Assembly (NCBI GenBank): GCA_038135065.1
Contig: JAYPWI010000010.1
Coordinates: 1-64,000, forward strand
Reading direction: 5' to 3'
DNA from: JAYPWI01 sp038135065
GTDB lineage: Bacteria > Actinomycetota > Acidimicrobiia > Acidimicrobiales > Poriferisodalaceae
DNA: 64,000 nucleotides
The notes beneath the pieces are model-generated. The model did no database searches. It was not told the DNA's origin and worked only from the letters and a program-made list of their open reading frames with translations. The position numbers and the translations under genes were made by a program. Shown one piece after another: positions 27,117-35,238 of the stretch (positions within the stretch are counted from its first letter, which is position 1; the number at the start of each line of letters is the position of its first letter).

Positions 27117-27803
27117 TCAGCCCACCACCCGTTCGACGACCACCTCGACCTCGTCGAGCAGTCCGGTGTAGAAGGCCCCGAACTCCCCGTAGATGGCCGA
27201 TGCCTCGTCGTAGCGCATCGTGTAGACGACCTCCTTGAGATCGTCGAGGTGATTGGCGAACAGGGTCACCCCCCACTCGAAGTCGTCGACGCCGGTCGAG
27301 CCGGTGACCACCTGCAGGATGCGACCCCGGAAGTTGCGGCCACTCTTGCCGTGTTCGTACATCAACTCACGTCGGGTGTCGTAGGGCAGGGTGTACCAGT
27401 TGCCGACCTGCTCCCGACGCTTCGACATGGGATAGAAGCAGACCGCATGCTTGCCCTCGGGCGGGAGCTCCGGATAGAGGCGGGGAGTCTTCATCTCCTC
27501 GGGAAGGTCAGGGGCGTATTCGCTCGTCTCGGTCATCGAAACGTAGGAATCGACGATCTCGAGCCCGGCGCCCTGCAGACGGGTCTGCAGGCTGCGCAGG
27601 TGCCACAGATCTGGACCAAGCGCCATGAACCCGATGTCGGCCTTATGGCCGAACATGGCCATGCTCAGCACCTGATGATCGCCGGAACCGACCTCCTTGA
27701 CGGCGTTCACCACCGTCTGACCGTCAGTGGAAGGGCTCACCTTGCAGAACAGGTGGAGAACCCCCCACCCAATGCTGGTCGTCACGTAGTGCGGCTCGGT
27801 CAC
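27117..27803 (-). CDS. hemQ: coproheme decarboxylase (chlorite dismutase family)
   Basis: 228 residues. HemQ/ChdC converts coproheme III to heme b with peroxide, the last step of the coproporphyrin-dependent pathway. YPMSKRREQVGNWYTLPYD contains the catalytic Tyr region, ELMYEHGKSGRNFRG the proximal heme His, and DFEWGVTLFANHLDDLKE and MRYDEASAIYGEFGAFYTG complete the family core. The sequence resembles the Firmicutes-type clade. It complements hemE and hemY 20 kb away. GTG start with TAGACT seven nucleotides upstream, so it probably has its own promoter despite lying 19 nt after fdhD. Confidence 0.93.
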   Translation of the reverse strand: MTEPHYVTTSIGWGVLHLFCKVSPSTDGQTVVNAVKEVGSGDHQVLSMAMFGHKADIGFMALGPDLWHLRSLQTRLQGAGLEIVDSYVSMTETSEYAPDLPEEMKTPRLYPELPPEGKHAVCFYPMSKRREQVGNWYTLPYDTRRELMYEHGKSGRNFRGRILQVVTGSTGVDDFEWGVTLFANHLDDLKEVVYTMRYDEASAIYGEFGAFYTGLLDEVEVVVERVVG

Positions 27804-27810
27804 CCTCGGA

Positions 27811-27816
27811 AGTCTA
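27811..27816 (-). promoter_or_regulatory. putative -10 TAGACT of leaderless hemQ promoter
   Basis: TAGACT on the minus strand ends 7 nt before the hemQ GTG at 27803, in the gap after fdhD. Confidence 0.45.
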
Positions 27817-27822
27817 GGAGGC

Positions 27823-28629
27823 TCACCGCAGCTCGCCGATCTGGCCGCTGTAGAGGTTCATCTCTCCCCGGCGGGCGAACCCGACCAACGTCATTCCCGC
27901 GGCCCGTGCTGCATCCACGGCCAGCCCGCTGGGCGCGGAGACGGCCACCAGGGTGCCGAAGCCGGCCGCCCATGCCTTCTGGACCATCTCGAAGCTCGCC
28001 CTACCGCTCACGTACAGACCGAGGCGGGAGGCGTCGGTGCGGCCGTCGAGCAGCCGCCGGCCGACGATTTTGTCGACTGCGTTGTGACGGCCGATGTCTT
28101 CCCGGACGTCCTCGATGACCCCTGCGACGTCGAACACTGCCGCTGCGTGCAGCCCTCCGGTCCGGGCGAACATCTCTTGGCGCTCACTGACCCCGTCGAC
28201 CACCGCCCCGATCGCGGCCACGCCGAAGACCGCGTCGGCTCGTAGTGGGGCGAGTCGGGTCGAGAGGTCGGTGAGGGTCGACGTGCCACAGACCCCACAC
28301 GAGGAGCTGACATTGCCCAGCCGCGGCGCAGGGACGGGAGCCCGTCCTGCGGTCTCCACCGTCACCACGTTGTACTCCGAGGCAGCTGCCGAGCCTTGCC
28401 CGCAATAGCGGACACCGGTGACGGGGGCGCCACCCAAAAGACCATCACCGGCGCAGAATCCGACGGCGAGCTCGTAATCGTGGCCGGGTGTCCGCATCGT
28501 GGTGGCCACCAGGTGTCCATCCAGCCGGATCTCCAACGGCTCCTCGACGACGACCTCGTCGGGCTGGCGCCGGGCGCCGTCGGCCCCGTAGTGGGTCACC
28601 AGCACCCTGTCGGTCCGACCCCGCCGCAT
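27823..28629 (-). CDS. fdhD: formate dehydrogenase accessory sulfurtransferase FdhD
   Basis: 268 residues from ATG 28629. FdhD carries sulfur from IscS to the molybdenum cofactor of formate dehydrogenases. The CGxCG sulfur-carrier loop is present (SSSCGVCGTST), along with EPLEIRLDG, MRTPGHDYELAVGFC, EDIGRHNAVDKIVG and SGRASFEMVQKAWAAGF. The frame continues upstream, but a TATCCT hexamer ends 6 nt before this ATG. No formate dehydrogenase or other molybdoenzyme gene is in the window, so its client lies elsewhere. Confidence 0.94.
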   Translation of the reverse strand: MRRGRTDRVLVTHYGADGARRQPDEVVVEEPLEIRLDGHLVATTMRTPGHDYELAVGFCAGDGLLGGAPVTGVRYCGQGSAAASEYNVVTVETAGRAPVPAPRLGNVSSSCGVCGTSTLTDLSTRLAPLRADAVFGVAAIGAVVDGVSERQEMFARTGGLHAAAVFDVAGVIEDVREDIGRHNAVDKIVGRRLLDGRTDASRLGLYVSGRASFEMVQKAWAAGFGTLVAVSAPSGLAVDAARAAGMTLVGFARRGEMNLYSGQIGELR

Positions 28630-28635
28630 CGGTTC

Positions 28636-28641
28636 AGGATA
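28636..28641 (-). promoter_or_regulatory. putative -10 TATCCT of leaderless fdhD promoter
   Basis: TATCCT on the minus strand ends 6 nt before the fdhD ATG at 28629. Confidence 0.5.
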
Positions 28642-28673
28642 CCGGCGTCGCCCGGAGCCGGTCCGCAAGCCCT

Positions 28674-29195
28674 TCAGCTCAGGGTCCGGGTCAGGGCTAC
28701 CTCGGTGATGGCGTGGCCGGGCAGGATGGAGGTGTCCTGCATCGACCGACCATCGAGAGCCCACCCGTTCGCCCGATAGAAGGCCTGTGAGCGTCGGTTG
28801 GCTTCGAAGGTCCAGAGCTGGCCGCGATCACATCCGGCCTCGGTCATCAGACCCTCTCCCACCCCCAGCAATCGTTGCGCCAGACCGGTGCCCCAGTGAT
28901 CGGGGTCCACGTAGAGCAGATACAGCTCACCGACTCCCGGCTCGTGGCCAGCGGGAGCCCGGCCGGCGCGAACATGGCCACGCACCCGGTTCTCCTGGTC
29001 AACGGCGGCCATCCACCCGACCCTGAGCGGATGCGCCAACAACGTCGCGAACTCGTCACGCCGGGTCCGCCAATCCAGGGCATCGAGCGCCTCGTCGGGA
29101 ACCATCCCCCGGTAGGCGACCTGCCAGATCCTGGTGTGCAGGCGAGCTGCCTCATCCACCAGGTCCTGGGTGAGCTCGACTACCCGCACGGTCAT
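28674..29195 (-). CDS. GNAT family N-acetyltransferase
   Basis: 173 residues. N-terminal LHTRIWQVAYRGMVPDEALD, the beta-4/beta-5 stretch ELYLLYVDPDHWGTGLAQRLL with the acetyl-CoA loop, and FEANRRSQAFYRANGWALDG with the C-terminal conserved Asn/Tyr are textbook GNAT. The acceptor is unknown. It starts ATG within the nitrobindin stop (ATGA overlap) and ends 44 nt before fdhD. Part of the SDR-nitrobindin-GNAT unit. Confidence 0.9.
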   Translation of the reverse strand: MTVRVVELTQDLVDEAARLHTRIWQVAYRGMVPDEALDALDWRTRRDEFATLLAHPLRVGWMAAVDQENRVRGHVRAGRAPAGHEPGVGELYLLYVDPDHWGTGLAQRLLGVGEGLMTEAGCDRGQLWTFEANRRSQAFYRANGWALDGRSMQDTSILPGHAITEVALTRTLS

Positions 29196-29698
29196 TCGAC
29201 ACGGGTGAGGGTTGCCGCCAGATGGTGTTGATGGGGCTGGCCCATCGCTCCCATCGAGAGGTCGTAGGCCAGTGTGTCCCCATCGACCCGGATGCTGCGC
29301 TCGACCGACGCCACGTGCTTGGCCGACGGCGTGGTGACCACCTCGATGGTGTGGAGGTGGAGCTCCACACCCGTCGTGGTGGCAGCCAGCGTTCCAGCGT
29401 GCACTTCCACGATGCCCGACGGCTGAGCGATCACCAGCTCCACTCCGTCATCGCCTTGCGGTCGGAGATAGCCCTGTTCGGCATGGAGCGGGACCCCGTC
29501 GCGGGCGTGGCGGGTCCGCTGGCCGTAGCTCACGAACGGCTTGCCGACGTGGCCGAAGGCGACCTCCTCGAGGTACTCGAAGTCCTCGATGGTCGGGTAG
29601 TGGCCGGAGCCGCTTCCCCGCCAGGTCCCCAGCAGGGATCGAAGCGGTTGGCAGGCGGGATGAAGATCAGGCTCGGTCACCGGGCCGACATTAGACAT
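29192..29698 (-). CDS. nitrobindin-like heme-binding beta-barrel protein
   Basis: 168 residues of the nitrobindin family (THAP4-C/FABP-like ten-stranded barrel), which binds ferric heme and isomerises peroxynitrite to nitrate. The signature LLGTWRGSGSGHYPTIEDF is near residue 21-39, and the C-terminal GQPHQHHLAATLTRVE contains the probable axial His. It lies 6 nt after the SDR stop and overlaps the GNAT start. Other heme-handling genes (hemQ, truncated hemoglobin) are nearby but not in the same unit. Confidence 0.88.
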   Translation of the reverse strand: MSNVGPVTEPDLHPACQPLRSLLGTWRGSGSGHYPTIEDFEYLEEVAFGHVGKPFVSYGQRTRHARDGVPLHAEQGYLRPQGDDGVELVIAQPSGIVEVHAGTLAATTTGVELHLHTIEVVTTPSAKHVASVERSIRVDGDTLAYDLSMGAMGQPHQHHLAATLTRVE

Positions 29699-29704
29699 CT
29701 GCGG

Positions 29705-30514
29705 TCAGCCGTCGGATGTCTCGCGTGATGGCCCGCGCAGGGTGACCCCGCCATCGACAACCAGGGTCTGGCCCGTGATGTACCGGGCCTCGTCGGACAC
29801 CAGGAATCGCACCGCCGCCCCGATGTCCCATGCCGTGCCCTCGATGCCGAGCACGCTGGCCCGTCGTCTGGTCTCCGCCAGGTGCTCGGGCATGTCATCA
29901 CCCCCGACCATGGGGGTCCGCACGGGGCCGGGGGCGACACAGTTGACCCGTACACCTTCACGCCCGTGATCGGTCGCCATGGCCGCAGTCAACGCCATGA
30001 CCGCCCCCTTGGAGGTGGAATACGCAGTGAGGTGACGTGGCCTGAGCGCAGAGATCGAGGAGATGTTGACCACCGCGCCACCACCGGCGGCGATCATGGC
30101 GGGAATGGCATGGCGACTGCTCAGCACCATCGAGTGGACGTTCACGTCCATCACCCGTTGCCACTGATCGAGATCGGTGTCGACCACGGTCCCCCGGCTG
30201 CCGATCCCCACGTTGTTCACCAGGATGTCCAGTCGGCCCCATCGTTGTATCGCCGCAGCGACCATGGCGCGGCACGACGCTTCATCGGTCACGTCGGCCT
30301 GATGAGCGGCCGCGGTTCCCCCCTCCTGTTCGATCATCTCCACCGTTCGCTGCGCGAGATCCACAGCACGATCGACAACCAGTACTGCGGCCCCTGCCGC
30401 GGCGAGCAGGATGCAGGTTGCCCGACCGTTACCGATACCGTCACCGGCCGCGCCGCCGCCGGTGACGACGGCCACCCTTCCGCTGAGATCGCCCGTTGCC
30501 CGTTGCCCGACCAT
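29705..30514 (-). CDS. SDR family oxidoreductase
   Basis: 269-residue classical short-chain dehydrogenase. The cofactor motif is TGGGAAGDGIGNGRA (a Gly-rich loop longer than the usual TGxxxGIG), DILVNNVGIG follows, the catalytic Ser is in VNISSISAL and YSTSKG supplies Tyr and Lys; GQTLVVDGG is the C-terminal signature. NAD(P)-dependent alcohol or ketone chemistry; substrate unknown. It heads the minus-strand unit with nitrobindin and GNAT. Divergent from the CMD gene. Confidence 0.9.
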   Translation of the reverse strand: MVGQRATGDLSGRVAVVTGGGAAGDGIGNGRATCILLAAAGAAVLVVDRAVDLAQRTVEMIEQEGGTAAAHQADVTDEASCRAMVAAAIQRWGRLDILVNNVGIGSRGTVVDTDLDQWQRVMDVNVHSMVLSSRHAIPAMIAAGGGAVVNISSISALRPRHLTAYSTSKGAVMALTAAMATDHGREGVRVNCVAPGPVRTPMVGGDDMPEHLAETRRRASVLGIEGTAWDIGAAVRFLVSDEARYITGQTLVVDGGVTLRGPSRETSDG

Positions 30515-30533
30515 GTCCGCAGTCTGCCCTATC

Positions 30534-30539
30534 TAGAGT
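30534..30539 (+). promoter_or_regulatory. putative -10 TAGAGT of leaderless CMD promoter
   Basis: TAGAGT ends 6 nt before the ATG at 30546 in the 31-nt divergent gap with the SDR gene. Confidence 0.5.
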
Positions 30540-30545
30540 GCGGGC

Positions 30546-31097
30546 ATGGCCCGACTGCCCTACCTCACCGCCGACGACCTCCCAGAGGCCCACCGACAAC
30601 TGCTGGCGCGAGACATCAACCTCAATCGATTGCTGGCCCATCATCCCGACGGCGCACGGGCCTTCAGCCGGATGGGGGGATGGATCCGATTCGACCAGGA
30701 TCTCGACCCTCGCCTGCGCGAGCTGGCCATCCTCACCGTGGGCTGGCAGGCGCGCAGCCCCTACGAGTGGAGCCACCACGTCAAGCTGGGACTCGAGTTC
30801 GGGTGTACCGAAGCCGACATCGAAGCAATCGGCAGAGTCGATCGCGGTGAGCCCAGCCATTTCGACGAGTTGGATCTGGCCGTCCTGGCTGCCGCTCGCC
30901 AGATGGCCGAGGACGGAGCGATCGGTGACCAGACATGGGCGGTGTTGAAGGACCACCTGTCGACGACCGAGATGATGGAGTTGACCCTCGCCGCAGGCTT
31001 CTACTGCATGGTGGTGCGGATCTTGGCCACCTTGGACATCGACGTCGAGGACGACTACCTGCCCTACCTGGAGCGCTTCCCCCTTCCTGGGGACTGA
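30546..31097 (+). CDS. carboxymuconolactone decarboxylase family protein
   Basis: 183 residues of the CMD/AhpD-like all-helical fold. DPRLRELAILTVGWQARSPYEWSHHVKLGLE is the family core; the Cys-x-x-Cys pair of AhpD peroxidases is absent (Arg-Ser-Pro-Tyr occupies that place), so this is not a classic thiol peroxidase. Two His residues (SHH) could serve as acid/base groups. The actual substrate is unknown. It is followed 39 nt later by a CoA transferase on the same strand that appears to have its own promoter. Confidence 0.88.
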   Translation: MARLPYLTADDLPEAHRQLLARDINLNRLLAHHPDGARAFSRMGGWIRFDQDLDPRLRELAILTVGWQARSPYEWSHHVKLGLEFGCTEADIEAIGRVDRGEPSHFDELDLAVLAAARQMAEDGAIGDQTWAVLKDHLSTTEMMELTLAAGFYCMVVRILATLDIDVEDDYLPYLERFPLPGD

Positions 31098-31124
31098 CCG
31101 ATGCCCGTTGGGCACAGGTCCGAC

Positions 31125-31130
31125 TAGCGT
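31125..31130 (+). promoter_or_regulatory. putative -10 TAGCGT of leaderless CoA-transferase promoter
   Basis: TAGCGT ends 6 nt before the ATG at 31137, with cgcccc between. Confidence 0.5.
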
Positions 31131-31136
31131 CGCCCC

Positions 31137-32357
31137 ATGGACGCACCTCTTGCCGATCTCATCGTGCTCGACCTCACGAGAGCGCTTGCCGGGCCGATCG
31201 CAACCCGCCTCCTAGCCGATCTCGGGGCGAGGGTCATCAAGGTCGAGCCACCTGCCGGCGACCTCACCCGGGCCATCGTGCCCCGGGTCGACGACATGTC
31301 CGTGTACTACGCCCAGTACAACGCGGGCAAGGAATGCATCTCGGTCGACCTCAACGTGCCGGCGGGCCGCGAGCTCGTGCTCCGCATGATCGAACATGTC
31401 GACATCGTCGTGGAGAACTACCGACCGGATGTACTGGACCGGCTCGGGCTGGGATTCGACGTGCTCCGCGCCCACAATCCGACCATCGTCCTGGCCTCGG
31501 TCAGCGGATGGGGGCACGGAAACTCCCGCTCACACCAAGGAGCGTTCGCTTCGGCCATCCATGCAGAAGCCGGAGTCACGGAGATGGTGGCCCGGCGCCG
31601 CGGCGATCAGGTGTACCGCAACGACCCGATGTCTCACTCCGACACCTACACGGGACTCCATGCCTTCGGGGCCGTGCTGGCGGCCGTCCACCTACGCGAC
31701 CGAACGGGACAGGCCCAGCACGTCGAGGTCGACATGGCGGAGAGCACCTTGACGGTGAACGATCTGGCAGCGGTCGAACTCAACGGGATCGAACCGACCA
31801 GCGGGTTCCGAGCAGGCCAGAACTGGTCGGGCATCTACCGCATGGCGTCGGGCCGCCACGTCAATATCACCTTGGACGTGACCACCAACGGCGGCTTTCG
31901 GACCATGTGTCAGGCCATGGACAGAACCGACCTGGCCGACGATCCGCGTTTTGCCGAGATCGAGCAGCGGATCGCCCATCGGGCAGAGCTGGAGACCATC
32001 ATCGGCGACTGGGTCGCCCAGTTCTCATCGGCCGCAGAGGTCGAGGCCGCCATCCCCGAGTCCTCGGTTCTGGCCGCAGAAGTTCGCACCGTTGGCGAGT
32101 TGGCGGACACCAACTGGGCCCGGGAACGCGGGGCCTTCGTCGAGGTCGACAGCGGCAGAGGTAGCCCCATTCGGGTGCCCCAGGCCCCGTTCCGCTTCCG
32201 GGACGCGACAACCGGTGTCGGAACGGAGGCCCATTGGCGGGGACAGGACAACCGGTCCGTCCTCGGTGAACTCCTCGGCTTGGGTGACGGCGAGCTCGAC
32301 ATCCTCGAGGCCGACGGGGTGATCAGCCAGCGGCCACCGCGCTGGGCTCGCGACTGA
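31137..32357 (+). CDS. family III CoA transferase (CaiB/BaiF)
   Basis: 406 residues. Moves CoA between carboxylic acids through a covalent Asp intermediate. LIVLDLTRALAGPIATRLLADLGARVIKVEPP is the N-terminal CaiB/BaiF signature; DLNVPAGRELVLRMIEHVDIVVENYRPDVLDRLGLGFD follows, and PMSHSDTYTGLHA contains the expected catalytic Asp near residue 165. The acyl substrate is unknown. The neighbouring CMD protein suggests a degradative route. Two tandem 11-bp repeats and a hairpin follow the stop. Confidence 0.92.
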   Translation: MDAPLADLIVLDLTRALAGPIATRLLADLGARVIKVEPPAGDLTRAIVPRVDDMSVYYAQYNAGKECISVDLNVPAGRELVLRMIEHVDIVVENYRPDVLDRLGLGFDVLRAHNPTIVLASVSGWGHGNSRSHQGAFASAIHAEAGVTEMVARRRGDQVYRNDPMSHSDTYTGLHAFGAVLAAVHLRDRTGQAQHVEVDMAESTLTVNDLAAVELNGIEPTSGFRAGQNWSGIYRMASGRHVNITLDVTTNGGFRTMCQAMDRTDLADDPRFAEIEQRIAHRAELETIIGDWVAQFSSAAEVEAAIPESSVLAAEVRTVGELADTNWARERGAFVEVDSGRGSPIRVPQAPFRFRDATTGVGTEAHWRGQDNRSVLGELLGLGDGELDILEADGVISQRPPRWARD

Positions 32358-32379
32358 GTTCGAACAGCGTTCGAACAGC
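32358..32379. repeat. two tandem copies of GTTCGAACAGC
   Basis: Directly after the CoA transferase stop, the 11-mer GTTCGAACAGC occurs twice without a gap. Each copy contains the palindrome GTTCGAAC. It may be a protein-binding site or slippage product; no function is evident. Confidence 0.8.
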
Positions 32380-32414
32380 ACTGTGGGGGGCACCCGACGG
32401 GCGCCCCCCACAGT
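32380..32414. terminator. strong GC hairpin between convergent CoA transferase and groEL
   Basis: A 12-bp perfect stem (ACTGTGGGGGGC with GCCCCCCACAGT) encloses an 11-nt loop that can itself pair CCC with GGG. It sits between the convergent stops at 32357 and 32438, so it could end both transcripts. No U-tract follows on either strand, so intrinsic termination would be of the GC-rich, tail-less kind. Confidence 0.7.
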
Positions 32415-32437
32415 TCACAACACGTTGACCGAGTCGA

Positions 32438-34054
32438 TCAGAAGTCCATGTCGGGCATGGCGGGCATGCCACCCTCGGACGGCTTGTCCACGATCACCAC
32501 CTCGGTGGTGAGGAACAGGGCCGCGATCGAAGCCGCATTCTGCAGGGCCGAGAGGGTCACCTTGGCGGCGTCGATGACGCCGGCCGCCACGAGATCCTCG
32601 TACTCGCCCGTTGCCGCATTCAGGCCGTTGGAGCCCTCGAGCTCGGCCACCCGGGCCACAACGACACCGCCGTCGAGCCCCGCGTTCACGGCGATCTGCG
32701 ACAGGGGGCCCGACAGAGAGCGGGCCACCAGGTTGGCCCCGGTTGCCTCGTCGCCCTCCAGCCCGGCTGCTGCTTCCACGACGGCCGAGCGGGCCCGGAG
32801 CAGGGTGACCCCGCCACCGGCCACGACGCCCGATTCGATAGCTGCCTTGGTAGTGCTCACCGCATCTTCGATGCGATGCTTCTTCTCCTTGAGCTCCACC
32901 TCGGTGGCGGCCCCGACCTTGAGCACGGCAACACCGCCCGACAGCTTGGCCAAGCGCTCCTGCAGCTTCTCCCGGTCGTAGTCGGAGTCGGTGTTCTCGA
33001 TCTCGTTCTTGATCTGCTCGATGCGGCCCGCCACGTCAGACTCGTCGCCAGCACCCTCGATGATGGTGGTCTCGTCCTTGGTGACAACAACCTTGCGGGC
33101 CTGGCCCAGCAGGTCGAGGGTGGTGTTCTCGAGTTTGAGGCCGACGTCCTCGCTGATGACCTGTCCGCCGGTGAGGATGGCCATGTCCTGGAGCATCGCC
33201 TTGCGGCGGTCACCGAAACCGGGGGCCTTGATGGCTACCGACTTGAAGGTGCCCCGGATCTTGTTGACCACGATGGTGGCAAGGGCCTCGCCCTCCACGT
33301 CCTCGGCGATGATGATCAGGGCCTTGCCCGACTGCATCACCTTCTCGAGCACGGGCACCACGTCGCGAACCGAGCTGATCTTGCCCTGGACGAACAGCAG
33401 GTACGGGTCGTCGAGGACGGCCTCCTGACGGTCAGGATCAGTGACGAAGTAGGGGCTGATGTAACCCTTGTCGAACCGCATGCCCTCGACGAGGTCCATC
33501 TCGAGACCGAAGGTCTGGCTCTCCTCGACGGTAATCACACCGTCCTTGCCTACCTTCTCGATCGCCTCGCTGATGAGGGAACCGATCTCGGTGTCAGCAG
33601 CCGAGATCGACGCAACCTGAGCGATCTGAGCCTTCGACTCCGTGACGCTGATGGCCATCCCTTCGATGGCGCCCACGGCAGCAGCCACCCCAGCCTCGAT
33701 GCCCTTCTTGAGCGACATCGGGTTCGCGCCAGCTGCCACGTTGCGCATGCCTTCACGGACCATCGACCACGCCAACACGGTGGCCGTCGTGGTGCCGTCG
33801 CCGGCCACGTCGTCGGTCTTCTTGGCCACTTCTTTGACCAGCTCCGCACCGATCTTCTCGAGCGGATCCTCGAGCTCGATCTCCTTGGCGATGGACACAC
33901 CATCGTTGGTGATGGTCGGTGCCCCCCACTTCTTGTCGAGCACCACATTGCGGCCCTTGGGGCCCAGGGTGACGCGCACTGCGTCGGCGAGTTTGTTCAT
34001 CCCTGCTTCGAGAGACCGCCGGGCGTCCTCGTCGAACGAGATCAATTTGGCCAT
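32438..34054 (-). CDS. groEL: chaperonin GroEL (Hsp60)
   Basis: 538 residues from ATG 34054, MAKLISFDEDARRSLEAGMN; GGAG lies 10 nt upstream. Forms the tetradecameric folding chamber. Canonical ATP-site segments are present: VTLGPKGRNVVLDKKWGAP and DVAGDGTTTATVLA. The C-terminus ends GMPAMPDMDF rather than the longer GGM repeats. No groES is next to it, so this is a stand-alone groEL, as for the second copy common in actinobacteria. A CIRCE operator 71 nt upstream indicates HrcA control. Confidence 0.97.
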   Translation of the reverse strand: MAKLISFDEDARRSLEAGMNKLADAVRVTLGPKGRNVVLDKKWGAPTITNDGVSIAKEIELEDPLEKIGAELVKEVAKKTDDVAGDGTTTATVLAWSMVREGMRNVAAGANPMSLKKGIEAGVAAAVGAIEGMAISVTESKAQIAQVASISAADTEIGSLISEAIEKVGKDGVITVEESQTFGLEMDLVEGMRFDKGYISPYFVTDPDRQEAVLDDPYLLFVQGKISSVRDVVPVLEKVMQSGKALIIIAEDVEGEALATIVVNKIRGTFKSVAIKAPGFGDRRKAMLQDMAILTGGQVISEDVGLKLENTTLDLLGQARKVVVTKDETTIIEGAGDESDVAGRIEQIKNEIENTDSDYDREKLQERLAKLSGGVAVLKVGAATEVELKEKKHRIEDAVSTTKAAIESGVVAGGGVTLLRARSAVVEAAAGLEGDEATGANLVARSLSGPLSQIAVNAGLDGGVVVARVAELEGSNGLNAATGEYEDLVAAGVIDAAKVTLSALQNAASIAALFLTTEVVIVDKPSEGGMPAMPDMDF

Positions 34055-34124
34055 CTGGAACACACTCCGTTGTGTGAGTTCGGTGTTGAACTTCCCGGAG
34101 CGAGGCGCTTGACCTCGTTCAGGG

Positions 34125-34151
34125 TTAGCACTCTCCGGTGGAGAGTGCTAA
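34125..34151 (-). promoter_or_regulatory. CIRCE operator of groEL
   Basis: Perfect inverted repeat TTAGCACTC, 9-nt spacer TCCGGTGGA, GAGTGCTAA, identical to the CIRCE consensus bound by the heat-shock repressor HrcA. It lies between groEL and the glycerate kinase gene, in the groEL leader. hrcA is not in the window. Confidence 0.97.
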
Positions 34152-34212
34152 CAGCAAACCAGGAGATGTCCTGAATCGCAACCTGGAGGGCGGTGGAAAG
34201 TTCGGCGGACGA

Positions 34213-35211
34213 TCACCACTCGGCAGCCACCAGCGACAAGCAGGTCGTCACATCATCCATGGAACGCTCGATCCCGAATCGTTCGGCCAGCGATATGACC
34301 TGGACACCGCGGGGGATCTCCACCCCGGCATCGACACGACCGGCGATCACGAGCACAGGCACCCCCACCTCAGCCGCCAGCTCGATGACCCCGCCCACCA
34401 CCTTTCCATCGAAGGACTCTGCGTCCAGGGCGCCCTCCCCCGTCACCACCAGATCGGCCCCCTCGACCTTCTCGAGTAGACCGGTCTCATCGGCTACAAC
34501 CTCGAATCCCTCGACAAGATTGGCTCCGACAGCAGCGAGCCCGCCGGCCAATCCACCCGCTGCACCGGAGCCGACGAGGGAGTTCACCTCGACGCCGTAG
34601 GACTCGGCGTACACATCAGCCAGGCGCTGCAGGCGGCGGCTGAGCAACTCGATCTGGGCCTCGCTCGCCCCCTTTTGTGGGCCGAACACACGGGCTGCCT
34701 CCAGGAAGGGGAGGCGCACATCACAGGCCACCTCGATCGACACACCGCGGAACCGGGCCAAGGGCTCCATCGCTCGAATGGCCGCCAACCCCCCATCGGT
34801 CGTGGCCGAACCACCGACGGCGACGATGATCCGACGAGCCCCAGCGGCCACCGCGTCGGCCAACAGCTCTCCTGTCCCTGCCGTGGTCGCTGCCAAGGGA
34901 TCGTTTCCCTGCGATCCACCGGCCAGCAACAGCCCGCTGGCCCGGGCCATCTCCACGACCGCAGTGGACCCGCTCAGCCGCCATTCGGCGGTTACGGGAT
35001 CACCGAGCGGTCCGGTGACCAAGGAGGACCTGTTCGGTCCCCCGAGGGCCTCGAGGGTGCCTTCGCCGCCATCGGCCATGGGCTGGCCGACCACCTGATG
35101 TCCCGCTGCCCGCAACGGTCGGGACAGGGCCTCCACGACCTGTGGCGCCGACGCAGTGCCCTTGAACTTGTCGGGACACAGGACGATGCGCACAGCTCCA
35201 TCCTGCACCAC
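34213..35211 (-). CDS. glxK: glycerate 2-kinase
   Basis: 332 residues of the GarK/GlxK family (about 370-380 aa in E. coli), phosphorylating D-glycerate to 2-phosphoglycerate. N-terminal VLCPDKFKGTASAPQVVEAL, MADGGEGTLEAL, the Gly-rich VGGSATTDGGLAAI and FGPQKGAS, plus VVTGEGALDAESFDGKV are the family hallmarks. Two adjacent GTG codons (35211, 35208) could serve as start, and a third GTG (35193) would give a slightly shorter protein. It precedes groEL on the same strand but is separated from it by the CIRCE region. Confidence 0.93.
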   Translation of the reverse strand: MVQDGAVRIVLCPDKFKGTASAPQVVEALSRPLRAAGHQVVGQPMADGGEGTLEALGGPNRSSLVTGPLGDPVTAEWRLSGSTAVVEMARASGLLLAGGSQGNDPLAATTAGTGELLADAVAAGARRIIVAVGGSATTDGGLAAIRAMEPLARFRGVSIEVACDVRLPFLEAARVFGPQKGASEAQIELLSRRLQRLADVYAESYGVEVNSLVGSGAAGGLAGGLAAVGANLVEGFEVVADETGLLEKVEGADLVVTGEGALDAESFDGKVVGGVIELAAEVGVPVLVIAGRVDAGVEIPRGVQVISLAERFGIERSMDDVTTCLSLVAAEW

Positions 35212-35238
35212 GACCCAAGGAGAGGACGACCCTGTCGG

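Noticed and set aside
32876..34174. 432-codon plus-strand frame opposite groEL
   Set aside because: Leu/His/Asp-rich antisense shadow; it would also run through the CIRCE operator.
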